Part shown: positions 10,686 to 20,463 of the stretch, piece by piece
Layout of the letters: every line of letters starts with the position of its first letter
How positions within the stretch are numbered: the first letter of the stretch is position 1
Origin: an uncultured Fibrobacter sp.
Lineage (GTDB): Bacteria; Fibrobacterota; Fibrobacteria; Fibrobacterales; Fibrobacteraceae
NCBI GenBank assembly: GCA_946408125.1
Contig: CAMJQW010000007.1
Location: 1-64,000 of the forward strand
Reading direction: 5' to 3'
DNA length: 64,000 nt
Program-made: the position numbers and the translations under genes
Notes under the pieces: model-generated
Database searches by the model: none
What the model was told of the DNA's origin: nothing
Seen by the model: only the letters and a program-made list of their open reading frames with translations

Positions 10686-11933
10686 TTATTCTTCGGCCGG
10701 AGCACCCTCTTCTGCAGCGCCGGCTTCAGCATTTTCACCTTCAGGAGCGTTGAAAAGGCTTTCTACCCTGCGGACCGCATTGCGGTGGAGTTCCTGCGGA
10801 CGCGGAGCAAGCACCTGGGCCTTGGCTTCGTCATCCTTCTCGGACCATTCCTTCTCGCCGAACACGTCGAGGTTGCGGCCCACCAGCTGGGCGGCAAGCT
10901 TCACGTTCTGACCATTCTTACCGATAGCCTGAGCGAGGTTCTCGTCGTTAATCACGACCACAGTACGGTCCGTACCCGGAACTTCTGCCAGCTTCACGAC
11001 GTTAGCCGGAGAGAGGGCACGCGTGATGAACACGTCGAGGTCCGGATTCCAGTGAACGATATCGATACGTTCGTTGCCGAGTTCGCGCACGATGGTCTGC
11101 ACGCGGGCACCCTTCATGCCGACGCATGCGCCCACCGGGTCGATCTTCTCGTCGCGGGAGTAAACGGCAATCTTGGCGCGGTAACCCGGTTCGCGGGCAA
11201 CGCCCTTAATCTCGACGGTTCCTTCGTAAATTTCGGGAACTTCCTGACGGAAGAGTTCCTTGAGGAACTCGCCACTCGCGCGGGACAGGATCACCTGCGC
11301 ACCGCTCTTCACGGATTCTTCGACGCGGGCGATAACGGCCTTCACGGACTGGCCCTGCACAAGGCGTTCGTGGCCGATCTGTTCGCGAGGCGGAATCACG
11401 GCTTCGGTCTGCTTGCCGAGAGACACAATCACATTGCGGCCTTCGAGACGGAGCACTTCACCGCTGATCATCGTACCGATGCGGCCACGGTAGGTGTCCA
11501 TCACCTTCTGGCGTTCGGCATCGCGGATCTGCTGGGTCAAAAGCTGCTTTGCGGTCTGGATGGCCTGGCGTCCGAACGCTTCCGTCGGGACTTCCATTTC
11601 AAGAACGTCACCAGCCTGCGCATCTTCGTTGAATTCGCGGGCTTCGTCCACCAGCATGTAACCTTCGTCGAGCTTTTCAACTTCGTCGGCGGTCATGGCC
11701 GGATCGTAGTCCGGGAAATCATCCACGACTTCCACGCGGAGGAACACATGAATCCTATCTTCGTCGTCAATTTCAACTTCGATCTTCTTGTCGATATGCA
11801 GATACTTGCGGGCCGCAGAAATCAAAGCCTGCTTCAGGGCATTGAGGATAACGGAGTCATCCATATTCTTGGCCTCGACAACAGCCTTGAGCGCATCGAG
11901 CAATTTAATCTTGGGTTCGTTCTGTTTAGCCAT
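10686..11933 (-). CDS. nusA: Transcription termination/antitermination factor NusA
   Basis: S1/KH architecture; YSRDEKIDPVGACVGMKGARVQTIVRELGNERIDIVHW; VINDENLAQAIGKNGQNVKLAAQLVG. Confidence 0.96.
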   Translation of the reverse strand: MAKQNEPKIKLLDALKAVVEAKNMDDSVILNALKQALISAARKYLHIDKKIEVEIDDEDRIHVFLRVEVVDDFPDYDPAMTADEVEKLDEGYMLVDEAREFNEDAQAGDVLEMEVPTEAFGRQAIQTAKQLLTQQIRDAERQKVMDTYRGRIGTMISGEVLRLEGRNVIVSLGKQTEAVIPPREQIGHERLVQGQSVKAVIARVEESVKSGAQVILSRASGEFLKELFRQEVPEIYEGTVEIKGVAREPGYRAKIAVYSRDEKIDPVGACVGMKGARVQTIVRELGNERIDIVHWNPDLDVFITRALSPANVVKLAEVPGTDRTVVVINDENLAQAIGKNGQNVKLAAQLVGRNLDVFGEKEWSEKDDEAKAQVLAPRPQELHRNAVRRVESLFNAPEGENAEAGAAEEGAPAEE

Positions 11934-11947
11934 TTTTGACCTTCCTA

Positions 11948-12397
11948 TTATATTTGTACATCCACCTTGGCAACCAGCACCTCGGCACGGGGAACCACAA
12001 TGTTCCCGGCGTTGCCCTTCAGCGCAAGCGTCAAATTTTCCTCGTCCGCTTCGACAAGTTTACCCGTAATCGGCTTTCCGGTACTTCTCGTGACACGGAT
12101 AAAGCGACCCTTGTTGCGGACAAAATCTGCGACCGACTTCAGGGGGCGGTCAAGCCCCGGAGACGAAACTTCCAACGTATAGGCGCCCTCGATGACCTCC
12201 GGGTCAAGATCGAGCGCATCGGAAAGGTGTCTGCTGACATTGGAACAATCATCAATCGTCACGCCTTCGGGCTTATCGATATAGAGCCGAAGCGTCTTGC
12301 GCTTGCCGGCACGGAACATGTCGCTTTCCACGAGCGTAACGCCGTTAGCCTTGCACGCAGCCTCGATCAATGATTCCAATTTTGCGTTGGTTACCAA
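11948..12397 (-). CDS. rimP: Ribosome maturation factor RimP
   Basis: KTLRLYIDKPEGVTIDDCSNVSRHLSDALDLDPEVIEGAYTLEVSSPGLDRPLKSVADFVRNKG; upstream of nusA. Confidence 0.94.
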   Translation of the reverse strand: MVTNAKLESLIEAACKANGVTLVESDMFRAGKRKTLRLYIDKPEGVTIDDCSNVSRHLSDALDLDPEVIEGAYTLEVSSPGLDRPLKSVADFVRNKGRFIRVTRSTGKPITGKLVEADEENLTLALKGNAGNIVVPRAEVLVAKVDVQI

Positions 12398-12552
12398 ATA
12401 AACCTCTGATTTTATAATAAAATAGCCGTCCGCTAACGGAGGGAATCAAACCTAAAGCGGGGGCTCATGGCGAGATTCCTTCCACGGACAGTCTTAAACC
12501 GCGTACAAATAGAGAAATTTTAGGGCGATTCTTCAACCCCCAAACGCTGGGT

Positions 12553-14592
12553 TTAGCGCCTTTGGAGCCTGTTTTCCACCATAATCCAGTCGTTCAGGCC
12601 GAGAAGCGTATCGGCAAGCGCCTTGAGCGAATCCCTGAGCGCGGCAAAACGCGCCTGGTCCGCACCGGAACCCGAAGCGAGGTCATGGTCTTCCCCAACG
12701 TCGCTACGGTAATCGTACAGCCCCGTCGCAGCGTTGTCGTAGGTGTTCCCGAGGATGCGGAAAGTGTCGAGAGCGAGGGCGGACTTGCCCGAATGGACGC
12801 CCGCGGCAAAGGGCATCCCCCCCTGGCGGAAGAGGTTGTGGCCCATGAACGAATTTGCGGCCCTTATACCGGCAAGCGAGAGCACTGTCGGGGCGATATC
12901 GCATTGACCTGCTGCTTCGGAAATCCACCTGCCCGGATTCTCGCGGATGGCCGGCGAAGGGCCGTTCACCACAAACGGAATCCACGTCACGTTGGAATAA
13001 GCCTCGCTGCCAATCGCGGACACGCCATGTTCCCCCTGCGGGAACCCGTGGTCGCCCAGGATAATCACATAAGTATTGCCAAACCACTCCTCCCCGGACA
13101 GACTCCCGAGGAACCTTCCCATCTGCGCGTCGGCCCAATGCATCGTGAAGCGCATGCGATCGGCCTGCGGGAGCGCCTTCGCCGAATCCGGCATACCTGG
13201 AACGAGATTGAACGGATAGTGATTGCTGCGGGTAATCATTGCCGCAAGGAAAGGCTTGCCCGCTGAAAGCGACGCAGGCGCCAGCGAATCACGAATAAAC
13301 GAAGAAGTCTTGTCGAAGAACGTCGAATCATCCTCGAAGGCGCGGTCATAATGCGTGCGGTCATACCACTTCTGGAACCATACAGACAAATTATCCCAGG
13401 CCGGATCCGCCGCCGAGAAGAAATGCGCGCTATAGCCTTCATCCCTAAGAATCGATGCAAAACTCGGGATATCCGCATACACGAGTTCCGACGCCGTCAG
13501 CTTGTAACGGTGAGGCGGGAAACCGAAATGGCTCGAAAGCACTCCACCGACGGTCGGCACGCCACCCGCATAGAACCGTGTCCAGGCCCAACCGGATTTC
13601 GCAAGCGAATCGAGGACCGGAGTGGCCGAAGGACGGGAATCCTCCGGATTCATGAAACCCACATCCATCCCGCGCTGGGATTCCATAAAAATGACGATAA
13701 AGTTTGGTTTCGCGGGAAGCTCCGCCAAGCCCGAATCTGCATTTGCTTGCACACCGGAATCCACAACAACCTTGGGAACTCGGTACATCGGGAAATCTTC
13801 ATACGGATATTCGTAAAGATCCGCGTCCGGGCCTTCCACCTGCGCCCAGAACCTTCTCGAAGCCTCCGTAGCCGCGGCGATGAATGCCGGGTCGACCTTC
13901 GCGCCGCCCGAGACAATCTCACGCAAATCCTTCACGACAATCTCCACCACCGGTTGCAGCTTGCGCATACGGTTCGTCCCTTTCCAAATCACGTTGAGGA
14001 ACAGCTCGGAGAAACCGAAGAAGGCGATGCATCCGATAAGCCACGCGCGCAAAAGCGAAACGCGGACATTGCAACGCAGGAACCCCTTACGGATGAGCCT
14101 GTACAGCAAGAACGCAAGCGGCACGATGCCAACAAGCAGGAACCACTGCAGGTAAGGGATGGACTGGTCCGACGAGACGTAGTCGGGCAAAATCGAGAGC
14201 GAAGACGCATCCTTGTACGTGTTCAGGAGCGAAATGGAAAAGTGGGTCCCGAGGAAGCGCTGGATTTCGTGATCGAGGAGCGTAAACGGGAGTATAACCG
14301 CCTGGATGACGCAGAATACGGGAATCACGTAACGGCGCAGCCTTGATGCCGCAGGCAGGAACAGCGCAAGCAGCAGGAACGGCAGCGCCATCTCGGCAAT
14401 CCAGATGTAGTCGATGCACAGCGCGTGGAAAATGTACCAGTCGGGTTTCGCGACAAACGGGATCCCGTACGGATTATTCCTGAACAGGATGGCGAAGCGG
14501 AGCACTCCGTGCACCGCCCAGAAGGCAAGCACCGCCGCAATGACGCAGAATGCTGCTTTCAAGCGTATTTGTCGGGAATCCGTTCTTTCCAT
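12553..14592 (-). CDS. Membrane-anchored LTA synthase-like sulfatase / phosphoglycerol transferase
   Basis: N-terminal TM segments; NFIVIFMESQRGMDVGFMNPEDSRPSATPVLDSLAKSGWAWTRFYAGGVPTVGG; VIILGDHGFPQGEHG. ATG chosen at 14592 (MERTDSRQ). Confidence 0.85.
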   Translation of the reverse strand: MERTDSRQIRLKAAFCVIAAVLAFWAVHGVLRFAILFRNNPYGIPFVAKPDWYIFHALCIDYIWIAEMALPFLLLALFLPAASRLRRYVIPVFCVIQAVILPFTLLDHEIQRFLGTHFSISLLNTYKDASSLSILPDYVSSDQSIPYLQWFLLVGIVPLAFLLYRLIRKGFLRCNVRVSLLRAWLIGCIAFFGFSELFLNVIWKGTNRMRKLQPVVEIVVKDLREIVSGGAKVDPAFIAAATEASRRFWAQVEGPDADLYEYPYEDFPMYRVPKVVVDSGVQANADSGLAELPAKPNFIVIFMESQRGMDVGFMNPEDSRPSATPVLDSLAKSGWAWTRFYAGGVPTVGGVLSSHFGFPPHRYKLTASELVYADIPSFASILRDEGYSAHFFSAADPAWDNLSVWFQKWYDRTHYDRAFEDDSTFFDKTSSFIRDSLAPASLSAGKPFLAAMITRSNHYPFNLVPGMPDSAKALPQADRMRFTMHWADAQMGRFLGSLSGEEWFGNTYVIILGDHGFPQGEHGVSAIGSEAYSNVTWIPFVVNGPSPAIRENPGRWISEAAGQCDIAPTVLSLAGIRAANSFMGHNLFRQGGMPFAAGVHSGKSALALDTFRILGNTYDNAATGLYDYRSDVGEDHDLASGSGADQARFAALRDSLKALADTLLGLNDWIMVENRLQRR

Positions 14593-14623
14593 AGCTCCAA
14601 AAATAGTTATCTTGTGTGCCGAT

Positions 14624-14833
14624 ATGATATACGTCCTACTTATTTTGGCCAGCATTGCAGGAATCGCGCTCTCCGTCTTTTACCTCCGCAAGAACGTCAT
14701 CCGCATCAAGGAAAAGAACAAGAACGAGCCCAAAGCCTACAAGCGCGTGATGAACTACGCCCTGACCGTCATCTGGTACGGCTACCTGCTCGTATTCTTC
14801 GTAGGGCTCACCGTCAACAACACTATCTTTTAG
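14624..14833 (+). CDS. Small membrane protein (69 aa, two predicted TM segments)
   Basis: MIYVLLILASIAGIALSVFYLRKNVIRIKEKNKNEPKAYKRVMNYALTVIWYGYLLVFFVGLTVNNTIF; divergent from the sulfatase gene; internal start within the ORF track 14414..14833. Confidence 0.6.
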   Translation: MIYVLLILASIAGIALSVFYLRKNVIRIKEKNKNEPKAYKRVMNYALTVIWYGYLLVFFVGLTVNNTIF

Positions 14834-15545
14834 CCGCAAGCCAACGTTCGTACAAGAATAGCGCTATCAGGTTTTTGCCGTCCACGAACTTGTGGGCGGC
14901 TTCTTCGTAGGGAAGCACTTCCGTACGGATCCATTCGTTCTCGTCCACGTACGTCTGGTTCTTGCCGTCCATGGCATTGAGCTGTTCGCGGGTCACGTCG
15001 CGTTCGATGGCGTACAGGCGGATGCGTTCGTCCAGGATTCCGCAGCTTCCCGCAAAACCGGAGGTCGTGCCTTTCCACCAGAAATCGGTCAGGTCGATCA
15101 GCTCCGATTCGTCGGCCTCGATCTGCGCTTCTTCTTCGAGTTCCGAAAGCGCCACCTTGCGGTAATCGCCGCTCCAGTCCAGGATTCCCGCAGGAATCTC
15201 GAGCGAAGCCTGCTCCGAAATGGCGAACCTCGGCTGGCGCACCAGCAACAAGTACTTCTCGCCTTCGCAGCGCAGCACCACCAAAACGCCGACCGCATTG
15301 CCGCGCACGAGCACGATCCCGTGAACCGGGCGGCCATCCGGAAGTTCGGCCGTCGCGTTGAGCTTGATGAACAGCGGGCGGTGGACCTTCGCAAAAAAGT
15401 TGACCGACTCGAAGTGGATCTTCTTGACGACAAATCCCTTCTCGGAAGCCTCGAGCCAATCCTTAAAAATCCTGCTTTCCAGAATAAGGGAATAATCTTC
15501 CTCGGCTATCTCCGGGGAAAAGGTATACTCGATCTTGTTGTTCAT
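14823..15545 (-). CDS. NUDIX hydrolase (ADP-ribose pyrophosphatase-like)
   Basis: LEIPAGILDWSGDYRKVALSELEEEAQIEADE resembles a Nudix box with changes from the canonical motif. Confidence 0.75.
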   Translation of the reverse strand: MNNKIEYTFSPEIAEEDYSLILESRIFKDWLEASEKGFVVKKIHFESVNFFAKVHRPLFIKLNATAELPDGRPVHGIVLVRGNAVGVLVVLRCEGEKYLLLVRQPRFAISEQASLEIPAGILDWSGDYRKVALSELEEEAQIEADESELIDLTDFWWKGTTSGFAGSCGILDERIRLYAIERDVTREQLNAMDGKNQTYVDENEWIRTEVLPYEEAAHKFVDGKNLIALFLYERWLAAKR

Positions 15546-15565
15546 AAGTCTCCGGTGTTGTTGCG

Positions 15566-16630
15566 CTACTTCTTCTTGACGACCTTGGCGGATTTCCAGA
15601 TGGTAATCAGGCTATCCACGTCTACCGTATCGGCCACGAATGATCCCGTCCCGATATTGAAGATGTACATGTCCTTCGTCGTCGAAGGTCCGCACGACGG
15701 CTCCGATTTGGAAGGCTCGAAGATTTGCCTCGTCACGACGAAATCGTTCGCGACTCTGAAGGCACTGCGCGAAAAATTGTCCAGCGTTCCGCATTCCGAA
15801 ATGGATTCCATGTAATACGTACTCGTGTGCCAGATGGTATCGGGGCGTTCCTGCAGTTTGCCCAAATTCGTCGAGTCGTTTTCCCAGCGGCTGCTGTGGC
15901 AGTACACCAGGTCGGTATCCGCGCAGGCAAGGCGTACGGGAACAAGCGTCGTGTCGCCCAGTCGCCATGACGACGGGAACAGCGTATCGGAAACAAGGGA
16001 ATCGCAGTTGTCGATGCGCAGGTTGCAAATGGATTTCATCGTACGCCAGACGAACACGCGCGGGGTGATGGAATCAAGAACGCGGAGTACCGAGGGAGAG
16101 CCCTTCGTGCGGAGCGGGAGCGAATGGACGGAATCGAAAAGGGAGTCGACATAGATGCTGACCGTATCCCATTTCATGGTTCCCCTGCGCACAAGAATCG
16201 AATCCAGAAGGCTGTCCTCGTCGTTTCGAACCTGGATAGACGATATGCCTTCCAGCACGGATTCGCTCATATAGAATTTCAGGGTGGTGTCGGGATGGAA
16301 CCGCGGTGCGGCGCAGTCCTCGTCAGTCACGTGGAGGACAAAGAACGGCATCAGGACAAGCGTAGTATCATTTATGGAAGTCCGCATTCCGATTCGCTGC
16401 AAGGCGCAATTGGAGAACGTCCAGATGCTGTCCATGTAAATCTGCAACGTGTCGCCCGCAAGGTAGATCAGGCTACCGCTATCCAGGGTTGCCTTCGAAA
16501 AGAATCCGAGGCCATTGTACGACACCTTGGAAGATGTCAAATCGAGCGGGCCGTCGTCATCCTGGCTACACGCCCAGAACCCGAAGGCCAGCGCGCACGA
16601 AATCAGAATGTTCCTTAGTAAATGTATCAT
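15566..16630 (-). CDS. Secreted lipoprotein, unknown function
   Basis: Signal peptide with lipobox ...ALAFGFWAC|SQDDDGPLD. Confidence 0.7.
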   Translation of the reverse strand: MIHLLRNILISCALAFGFWACSQDDDGPLDLTSSKVSYNGLGFFSKATLDSGSLIYLAGDTLQIYMDSIWTFSNCALQRIGMRTSINDTTLVLMPFFVLHVTDEDCAAPRFHPDTTLKFYMSESVLEGISSIQVRNDEDSLLDSILVRRGTMKWDTVSIYVDSLFDSVHSLPLRTKGSPSVLRVLDSITPRVFVWRTMKSICNLRIDNCDSLVSDTLFPSSWRLGDTTLVPVRLACADTDLVYCHSSRWENDSTNLGKLQERPDTIWHTSTYYMESISECGTLDNFSRSAFRVANDFVVTRQIFEPSKSEPSCGPSTTKDMYIFNIGTGSFVADTVDVDSLITIWKSAKVVKKK

Positions 16631-17535
16631 CAGAAACCCACCTGGCTCCTGAATTTAGCAATTTCCACGCTGTCCGCCAGATGGCATGACTTGTAGAAAT
16701 CCGCCCAGCGGACAAACAGGCCGTTGCGGCGCACCGACAGGAAAAAGGCGGCGCTGTCCCTCGGTGGAAGCCTTCCCACCACGGAATTCACGTCGACCGT
16801 ATCCCCCACGGAGGCACCCAACGTTATTCCCGAAATCCGGGAAACGACGTTATTCCCGTGATCAAATTCCACGAAGGAACCGACCGAATCCTTTCCGGCA
16901 GCCACGACAACTCCAGGCAATATCGGATGGAGCGGCGCCTCGCCCGGACCGAGAAATTCATCTTCGGATATCAAGCGGTCCAAGCCCGCAAAATCGAAAT
17001 TCTCCGAAATCGGGATGTTCGACCAGTCGAGCGGGAGGTTCGGGCAGAGTCCCGGGAACCTGCATCCGGTCGAAGCATCGACCCACACGCGCGACGAATC
17101 CTCCAACATGATGTTGAAGTATGTATAAACTAACGAATCTTCCAGAAGGACCATCAGGGCGCGGTCAAAATCATCGCGGGTCGTTACCCAATGGAGCTTT
17201 GCGGTCGGCAATTTCCTTATCGAGGCCAGATAACGCAAGAACGGATTCGGCAGGAGCGGAGTGGAGTCATTCACAATCCAGGAGCACTGGACCAGACTGT
17301 CCTTGAGTTCGAAATCCTTGCCGCCAAAGCTCCTGCACTGCTCGTCCCAAGGCTGGACCAGGGAATCGGCATCGTTCCCGGGAAGCGGGAGCATGCCCAC
17401 CACCTTGTCCACGAGACCGAACTTGAAAGCGAGGAATACGCACGTGAAAAAAACCAAAAGCCGGAACACAGGAATGTTTCGGCGCTTGGACTTATACTTT
17501 TTCTTGCATCGATATTCCGAAAACTCGACGGCCAT
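16630..17535 (-). CDS. Membrane-anchored degenerate M23/LytM-like protein
   Basis: N-terminal TM; HPILPGVVVAAGKDSVGSFVEFDHGNNVVSRISGITLGASVGDTVDVNSVVGRLPPRDSAAFFLSVRRNGLFVRW has LytM spacing but lacks the HLH zinc motif. Confidence 0.55.
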   Translation of the reverse strand: MAVEFSEYRCKKKYKSKRRNIPVFRLLVFFTCVFLAFKFGLVDKVVGMLPLPGNDADSLVQPWDEQCRSFGGKDFELKDSLVQCSWIVNDSTPLLPNPFLRYLASIRKLPTAKLHWVTTRDDFDRALMVLLEDSLVYTYFNIMLEDSSRVWVDASTGCRFPGLCPNLPLDWSNIPISENFDFAGLDRLISEDEFLGPGEAPLHPILPGVVVAAGKDSVGSFVEFDHGNNVVSRISGITLGASVGDTVDVNSVVGRLPPRDSAAFFLSVRRNGLFVRWADFYKSCHLADSVEIAKFRSQVGF

Positions 17536-17542
17536 TATTCAA

Positions 17543-18202
17543 TTATCGCATCAGGAAGAATGCCGTAAGCCCGCCAAGCACGATCAGGATGACGATAATG
17601 GCAAGCACGGTCGTTCCAGAAGACTTTTCTTCGTCAAAGGGCATGGCCAAGCCCTGCTTAGCGAGTTTCTTCTCGTCCTTGGTAATCGCGTTGAAACTCT
17701 TGGTAAAGCGGCGCTGGTGCCCCGTCTTGCGTTCTGCGCGGGGTTCGTCACTCGAAGAGGACGATGCCGAACGGACGTTCTGCGATGCCACCGGAGCCGA
17801 AGTCGATTCGTCCACTCCCGCCGAGGAGGTCTGTTCCTCGGGAGCCTGCGAATGCAGAGAAAAGGACATCAGTTCTTCTTCAAAAGCGAAAACCCTGAGC
17901 TTGCGGTCAAGTCCGGCCTTCTTCAGGCCATCCAAGATTGTATTGCTGTTGGTAAGGAGGGCGAGCATGCCGCCCTTGGAAGAAAGCTCGTGCTGAAATT
18001 GCAAAAAGGCGTTATAGGCGTCGCTATACACGAAATCAAGCCCCATCAAGTCCACGGCGACGAACTTGTCATCGGGATGGGCATCAATCAGGGCACGTGC
18101 GTCCAGCTTGAACTGTTCCGCATCAAAAGCCCCTATCGGATTCAGGGGTGCGGACAGCAAGTCAAAAACGCCAACTTCGCGATAATTCTTTAAATCAGGC
18201 AT
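17543..18202 (-). CDS. STAS-domain-like protein with C-terminal tail anchor
   Basis: AEQFKLDARALIDAHPDDKFVAVDLMGLDFVYSDAYNAFLQFQHELSSKGGMLALLTNSNTILDGLKKAGLDRKLRVF (STAS pattern); C-terminus TTVLAIIVILIVLGGLTAFFLMR. Confidence 0.65.
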   Translation of the reverse strand: MPDLKNYREVGVFDLLSAPLNPIGAFDAEQFKLDARALIDAHPDDKFVAVDLMGLDFVYSDAYNAFLQFQHELSSKGGMLALLTNSNTILDGLKKAGLDRKLRVFAFEEELMSFSLHSQAPEEQTSSAGVDESTSAPVASQNVRSASSSSSDEPRAERKTGHQRRFTKSFNAITKDEKKLAKQGLAMPFDEEKSSGTTVLAIIVILIVLGGLTAFFLMR

Positions 18203-18281
18203 ACAACAGAAATATAGACTAAATTTCGAAAAAAGTGAACAAAATCACACAAAAAAGCAAACTTTTAGCCAAAAAAGCCTG

Positions 18282-19499
18282 CTATTCCTCCCAGTACATC
18301 CCTCCCGCCGGGGCCATCTCCTGCGCTTCCTGCTCCGCAGGAACGGCATTCTCTTGCCGCTGTTCTTCCGGTACGGACGCCTTTTCCGCGGGCGCCTCCT
18401 CCCGAGCAAGCTCTTCCGCGGGAACCTCCTCGGGCTCCTCGGCAAGGACCGACTTAGCCGCGTCGGCCGGCGTCAAGTGTCCCTCGGGCTTGGAGTGCGA
18501 GAACAGGTAAGGGCTCACGCTGATGCTCACGCGGTGCACGGGGGAAAGCACCGGGTGCGATTCAAACGCGTAATCAATCTTCAAGAAACTCGCGACGACG
18601 ATTCCCGCGCCGGCGGTCACGCTCTGCCAGGTCGTAAAGCTCGACAAGCCGGCGCGCAACGAGAGCCCGAAGTCGAAATTGAATTCCAGGCCGCCGCGGC
18701 CACCCGAGAGCCAGTCAAACGGGTCTTCCCAGAGCCGTCCGCCCGCGCTTTCGTCGGTATCGAGATCGAGGTCGCGGGCTTCCCTATGGAATAAGCCTGC
18801 ACCCTGCCAGTAGAGGCCGAGAGATCCATAGAGGTAATTCACCGGCAGCTTGTAGCTTGCCGCAAGATAGAACTCCGGCGACGAATACTCGAACTCGCCC
18901 GATTCCCAACTGGTTGCCGAAGACGTCCAGCCCTTGAGGAGTCCGGAAAGATACAGGCTATCGACCGCACGGAAGCGCACGCCCGCGTCGCCGCGGAATC
19001 CCCAACCGGTCTGGTCCATATCGCGGTAGAGCCCGTGGAACGAGAGGCCCAGTTCAAGCCTGTCAAAAATACGCCTACCCCACGACACCGAAAGCACGTA
19101 ATCCGCTATGGCGAGCGTATTGTAGTATGTTCCCAGGGGAACGTTCTCCCCTTCGCGGATATAGGGAATATCATCGGCCCCGAACCGGGACAGCGCAACG
19201 CCCAGGCCCTGCCCCGCCCCTAGCGGAACGACGACCGAGGCAAAGTCATACTGGGTATCCTCGAAATAAGCCGTATGGGAAAAGCTCACCCAGGTATAAT
19301 CCACACCGGCAAGCTGCTGCGGATTGGAAACCAGCGCCAGGTAGTCACCATCCACGGCAATGGACGAAGACCCCAAGGCGGCCGACCGCGCACCCGGTTC
19401 GATATCCAGGGTTGCATTCGCGTAGGCAACGCGGTCGGCGGCATGAGCCACACCCGACACCAACGCGAGAACTGCAAACATTTTCCATCGAGCTGTCAT
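18282..19499 (-). CDS. PorV/PorQ / UPF0164-like outer-membrane beta-barrel protein with acidic C-terminal extension
   Basis: Signal peptide; ANATLDIEPGARSAALGSSSIAVDGDYLALVSNPQQLAGVDYTWVSFSHTAYFEDTQYDFASVVVPLGAGQGLGVALSRF; FHGLYRDMDQTGWGFRGDAGVRFRAVDSLYLSGLLK. Confidence 0.75.
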   Translation of the reverse strand: MTARWKMFAVLALVSGVAHAADRVAYANATLDIEPGARSAALGSSSIAVDGDYLALVSNPQQLAGVDYTWVSFSHTAYFEDTQYDFASVVVPLGAGQGLGVALSRFGADDIPYIREGENVPLGTYYNTLAIADYVLSVSWGRRIFDRLELGLSFHGLYRDMDQTGWGFRGDAGVRFRAVDSLYLSGLLKGWTSSATSWESGEFEYSSPEFYLAASYKLPVNYLYGSLGLYWQGAGLFHREARDLDLDTDESAGGRLWEDPFDWLSGGRGGLEFNFDFGLSLRAGLSSFTTWQSVTAGAGIVVASFLKIDYAFESHPVLSPVHRVSISVSPYLFSHSKPEGHLTPADAAKSVLAEEPEEVPAEELAREEAPAEKASVPEEQRQENAVPAEQEAQEMAPAGGMYWEE

Positions 19500-19555
19500 T
19501 TTTCTGTACCCAAGATAGATTATTTTTTAAACTACAAAATTCGGATGTAAAACAA

Positions 19556-20452
19556 ATGCCTCTTTCCGATCATATTCAACAATTCCTGGCGTATATTGCC
19601 ACGCAACGCCGGTATTCCCCCAGGACGGTCGACACCTACCGAAAATCCCTGGAGAAATTTACCGAGTTCATCGGCAACGACGCTCCGCTCGAGGCATTTT
19701 CGGAATCGGGCATCAAGGGATTCGTCTGGGACCTCAAGATGAAGCAGAAGCTCGCCCCCACGAGCATCTGCGAGCACCTCGCAGCCCTGAAGAGTTTCGG
19801 GAAATTCCTGGTGCGTTCGCTCGTCCTTCAAAAGAATCCGGCCGAGAACATCCCGATGCCGAAGCGCCCCAAGCGCCTGGTGAACGTGCTCGGGCAGAAG
19901 GATTTGGCCGAAGAAAAATTCCCGGAACTGCCGCCGGACGCCAAGCTTCCACAGGTGCGCGCACGCATCCTGCTCGAACTCATCTACGGGTCGGGACTCC
20001 GCATCTCGGAATGCCAGAGTCTCACCTGGGACCGCATCGACACGAGCGCAAGACTCGTGCGCGTACTCGGCAAGGGCAGCAAGGAGAGGATCGTGCCGCT
20101 CACCGAAAGCTTCATCGAGCGCATCGGCAACTACAAGCAGATGGAAGCGGAAGCAGGCCACCTGCCCACCGCGACAAGCTATGTATTCTTGAGCGAAGAC
20201 GGCAAGCCGTTCGGGCTACGCACGCTACGCAACGATATCCAGCACCTACTGCGCGAAATCGGCTGGGAGGGCAAGGCATCCCCGCACGTGCTGCGGCACA
20301 GCTTCGCCACGCACCTGCTCGAGAACGGCGCCGAAATCATGAGCGTAAAAGAGATGCTCGGACATTCGAACATCTCCACCACTCAAGTCTACACACATGT
20401 GAATGCGGAACGCCTGCGCGCCGCCTTCAAGAAGACGCACCCGCGCGCATAA
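19556..20452 (+). CDS. Tyrosine recombinase, XerC/XerD-like
   Basis: Start MPLSDHIQQFLAYIATQRRYSPRTVDTYRKSLEKF; ELIYGSGLRISECQSLTWDRID; SPHVLRHSFATHLLENGAEIMSVKEMLGHSNISTTQVYTHV (R-HxLR-H/Y). Confidence 0.95.
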   Translation: MPLSDHIQQFLAYIATQRRYSPRTVDTYRKSLEKFTEFIGNDAPLEAFSESGIKGFVWDLKMKQKLAPTSICEHLAALKSFGKFLVRSLVLQKNPAENIPMPKRPKRLVNVLGQKDLAEEKFPELPPDAKLPQVRARILLELIYGSGLRISECQSLTWDRIDTSARLVRVLGKGSKERIVPLTESFIERIGNYKQMEAEAGHLPTATSYVFLSEDGKPFGLRTLRNDIQHLLREIGWEGKASPHVLRHSFATHLLENGAEIMSVKEMLGHSNISTTQVYTHVNAERLRAAFKKTHPRA

Positions 20453-20463
20453 ATAATCCGGAA

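Noticed and set aside
12398-12552. Possible tRNA or structured RNA in the 155-bp gap upstream of rimP (T-arm-like GGTTTGATTCC on the minus strand)
   Set aside because: I could not pair an acceptor stem or find D/anticodon arms; could still be a leader region, but not supportable by eye.
19127-19555. Upstream extension of the recombinase ORF (19127 start)
   Set aside because: The extra 143 residues lie antisense to the barrel gene and lack recombinase similarity; the natural start is the ATG at 19556 (MPLSDHIQQFL).
19556-20452. Integron or mobile-element integrase
   Set aside because: Sequence looks like a housekeeping XerC/D (about 298 aa, no integron-specific insertion), with no attC sites, transposase or cargo around it.
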